This document shows, piece by piece, positions 62,041 to 64,000 of a stretch of 64,000 nt of DNA (position 1 is the first letter of the stretch; every line of letters begins with the position of its first letter). The stretch is from assembly GCF_030269925.1 (NCBI RefSeq), contig NC_085126.1:1366501-1430500 (forward strand), in the 5' to 3' direction. The stretch comes from Bombyx mori. Its lineage: Eukaryota > Arthropoda > Insecta > Lepidoptera > Bombycidae. Below the pieces are notes generated by a model. It ran no database searches. It was not told where the DNA came from and saw only the letters and a program-made list of their open reading frames with translations. The position numbers and the translations under genes were made by a program.

Positions 62041-63263
62041 TATTTATTTGGTAACTAAAATGTAGTAGCATGCCCTGCGCACACGGGTATGTAGCTACCT
62101 ATTTCTTGAATAAATTTCAAAATTTCATTTATGACTAGTATTCGTGATGTATCACGCGTTGTATTGGAACCCGAAATTAGCCACAAATTTTCTGAAACAA
62201 TGCCTTATGTGCCCGTGCGGTTGTAGGAAATTTGAACCTAATGGTAACCGTATTGAGGGCTCCGTACCAAGGCAATGTTCAACCGAGCGGTGATTTTGCT
62301 CTGTAAGCCGATTGTTATTATGAAATCTATACTAAATTGTTTTCATTAATCTGAGATTAGTTGTTACCTTCACAGCTTCAAAGTGGGTCTCTTTACATCC
62401 TATGTGCTTGTTACTCGAAGATACTCATGCTCGGTGTTAACAGTAATTTAAAAAAATTGTAGCCAGTGGAAAATAAATTATTTACGAATAAATACATAGG
62501 AACATAGAAGCAGTAGATTTAGATGATATTAAAATATTTGCTTTGGTATCGTTGACCGGGGAGAAGAAAGAACAGGGTAATACTTGTGAATAGACAAAAA
62601 AACCTCACTTTTGATTTCTATTAGAAATCTCCACGATAATTTCTAGAGTGAAAAAGAAGAAAGCGAATAACATCGCTCAACTTGGAACGGAATATCAACC
62701 TAGAGTATATTGGCATAGGAACTATTTACCCTTTTAACTTACTTGCGGTTGAAATAGTCAGAATTACGAAGAGTCAAATTTTTCTTTAAGCTTCGAAAGT
62801 AAGAGCTACCTCAGAGAAATCTGTCTCTATAGATGACTGGAGTGGTTAGTCCACTACTCAGGCTCCTCGCCAGTAGAAGACTTAGAACATTAAAATGAAT
62901 GGTGAATAAAGTTGAACCAAAATGCAACCAAATATATTAGACTTGTATAATTATAATAATATAGTAAATAAGTGTTGAACATTTTGCGTAGATATTACAT
63001 TTATTCATAATGGATATTTTTGATGACACAAACACGACAATTTGCCTGATAGACTTATTTTTGATAATAGCTAAAGTGCTATTCGTTGAAGATTTTTTTA
63101 AGGGATCGTTTTAAGATGATCCGACAATGTCCTTTAACAAATAGTTTTATGAGATCGCTACCACTGTATCATAGCTCACTTCTGCTGCCTGGAATCTTTG
63201 TGAAATATTAAATCGAAGAGTCCATAGTAGTGTTCAATCATGCACTGACATTTCTTATGTTGC
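62041..63263. other. 3' flank, nothing recognised
   Basis: 1.2 kb AT-rich sequence without recognisable gene or repeat. Confidence 0.4.
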
Positions 63264-63660
63264 AGATTGGAAAGATTCCCCATCTTTGTTTCTAAATATA
63301 TTTTGTACTGTATGCTTCATGGGAAGTGTTCTGAAGAATCATTTGAGTAAATCCTGTTTACCGGTTTTTTTATATAGTTACAGCGGCTGCCCCACCCTTC
63401 AAACCAAAACGCATTACTGCTTTACGGTAGAAATAGGCAGGGTGGTGGTACCTACCCGATGAGGTCCTACTACCAGTAATTACGCAAATTACGCAATTAA
63501 TTACGCATCTCCCGTCACCGGCTCAGACCTTATTCCTGCTGTGGACGCTGCGCATATCTACGGTTAAGATACTTTTGCTACGCATCATTAGGCTCTGAGA
63601 AGAATTTCCCCAGTGGTTTCCACAGTGCTAGGACAGGTCCTGTTTCAAATTAAATTTGAA
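63264..63660 (+). pseudogene. Old CR1-like LINE fragment with a Bm1 inserted
   Basis: GTACTGTATGCTTCATGGGA and CCCCAGTGGTTTCCACAGTG correspond to the RMFHGEC and LPSSVFP regions of the CR1-like ORF, heavily diverged. A minus-strand Bm1 fragment (63372-63482) separates the halves. Confidence 0.5.
63372..63482 (-). mobile_element. Bm1 SINE middle fragment
   Basis: TATAGTTACAGCGGCTGCCC ... CTACTACCAGTAATTACGC, inside the old CR1 fragment. Confidence 0.75.
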
Positions 63661-64000
63661 AATAGCCCTCGCCTTTAGATAGAGAATGGTTTAGATGTGT
63701 TCCTAGCAATTTTTTATGTTCCTGATAATAAAATGATAAGATGCCAGATATAATCCTTTATTATCCGAGTGATTGCGCAAGACAAATATTTTTCATGTTC
63801 ATGTTTTACGATACCCAAATCGAGAATCTCAAAATATATTTTGTTAAAACGTCGCGTGAATACACAGCTTAGAAATCGAATCCGTTTTTTATGTACAGAA
63901 CCAATACTTAGATAATAATGCTCGAACCAAAAAGAATATTCATGTTGAATATAATTTATTTGTGGATATATTGTATGTACGTTGTATGTTTTGTATGGAT

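Overview
The window is insect nuclear DNA, almost certainly from a silkworm (Bombyx mori or a very close relative). The main evidence is about 25 copies of the tRNA-derived SINE Bm1 on both strands, alongside lepidopteran-type Jockey, CR1 and RTE LINE tails, Helitron-like elements ending CTAG|T, and small DNA transposons. There are no bacterial features, no rRNA and no genuine tRNA gene. All coding calls are my own readings; no search was run.

There is one recognisable host gene: a plus-strand MFS sugar transporter (Tret1/GLUT-like). Eight well-supported coding exons lie at 53749-61249, with a ninth just upstream at 52466-52536. All are phase-compatible, have GT/AG borders, and carry the family motifs GRK, PETP, GRK and PETKG. 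Exon 52466 needs an upstream exon that leaves two bases of a codon. The only good candidate I found is a 5'UTR plus ATG CAA AG|GTATGA at 2641-2714. If that is right, the gene fills most of the window and has a first intron of about 49.7 kb into which nearly all of the transposons have inserted. The predicted protein would be 584 aa.

Layout. 1-2640: upstream AT-rich DNA with a Helitron-like element, a TG microsatellite and an unrecognised ORF. 2641-2714: candidate first exon. 3.5-9.2 kb: Helitrons, Bm1, CR1 tails and a hAT MITE with a perfect 8-bp target duplication. 9155-16289: a Helitron split by a 6.7-kb LTR retrotransposon whose 362-bp LTRs are identical by eye but whose interior is scrambled and carries older transposons, including a 2.8-kb TIR element (10053-12854). 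16.3-20.8 kb: a Helitron/SINE chimera, Bm1 copies and a Harbinger-like MITE. 20893-23895: a Jockey-clade LINE lacking a poly(A) tail. 24-30 kb: Helitron-like elements, a triplicated 110-bp unit alternating with CR1 tails, and a second Jockey-clade copy (27507-29040). 30.2-33.9 kb: a CR1-like LINE with an intact 987-codon EN-RT ORF. 36395-44616: a large TIR element containing a dead mariner and a nearly intact full-length Jockey-clade LINE (38798-43977, minus). 44.6-52.4 kb: Bm1 copies, palindromic MITEs and RTE remnants. 52466-61249: transporter exons, with further insertions in the introns. 61.25-64 kb: 3' flank.

The nested order can be read directly from target-site duplications. The best second-look items are the candidate 50-kb intron, the tandem duplication of the exon 5 end with only synonymous differences, covarying hairpins in two retroelements, the LTR element with identical LTRs but a decayed interior, and two TIR elements with many subterminal repeat motifs.
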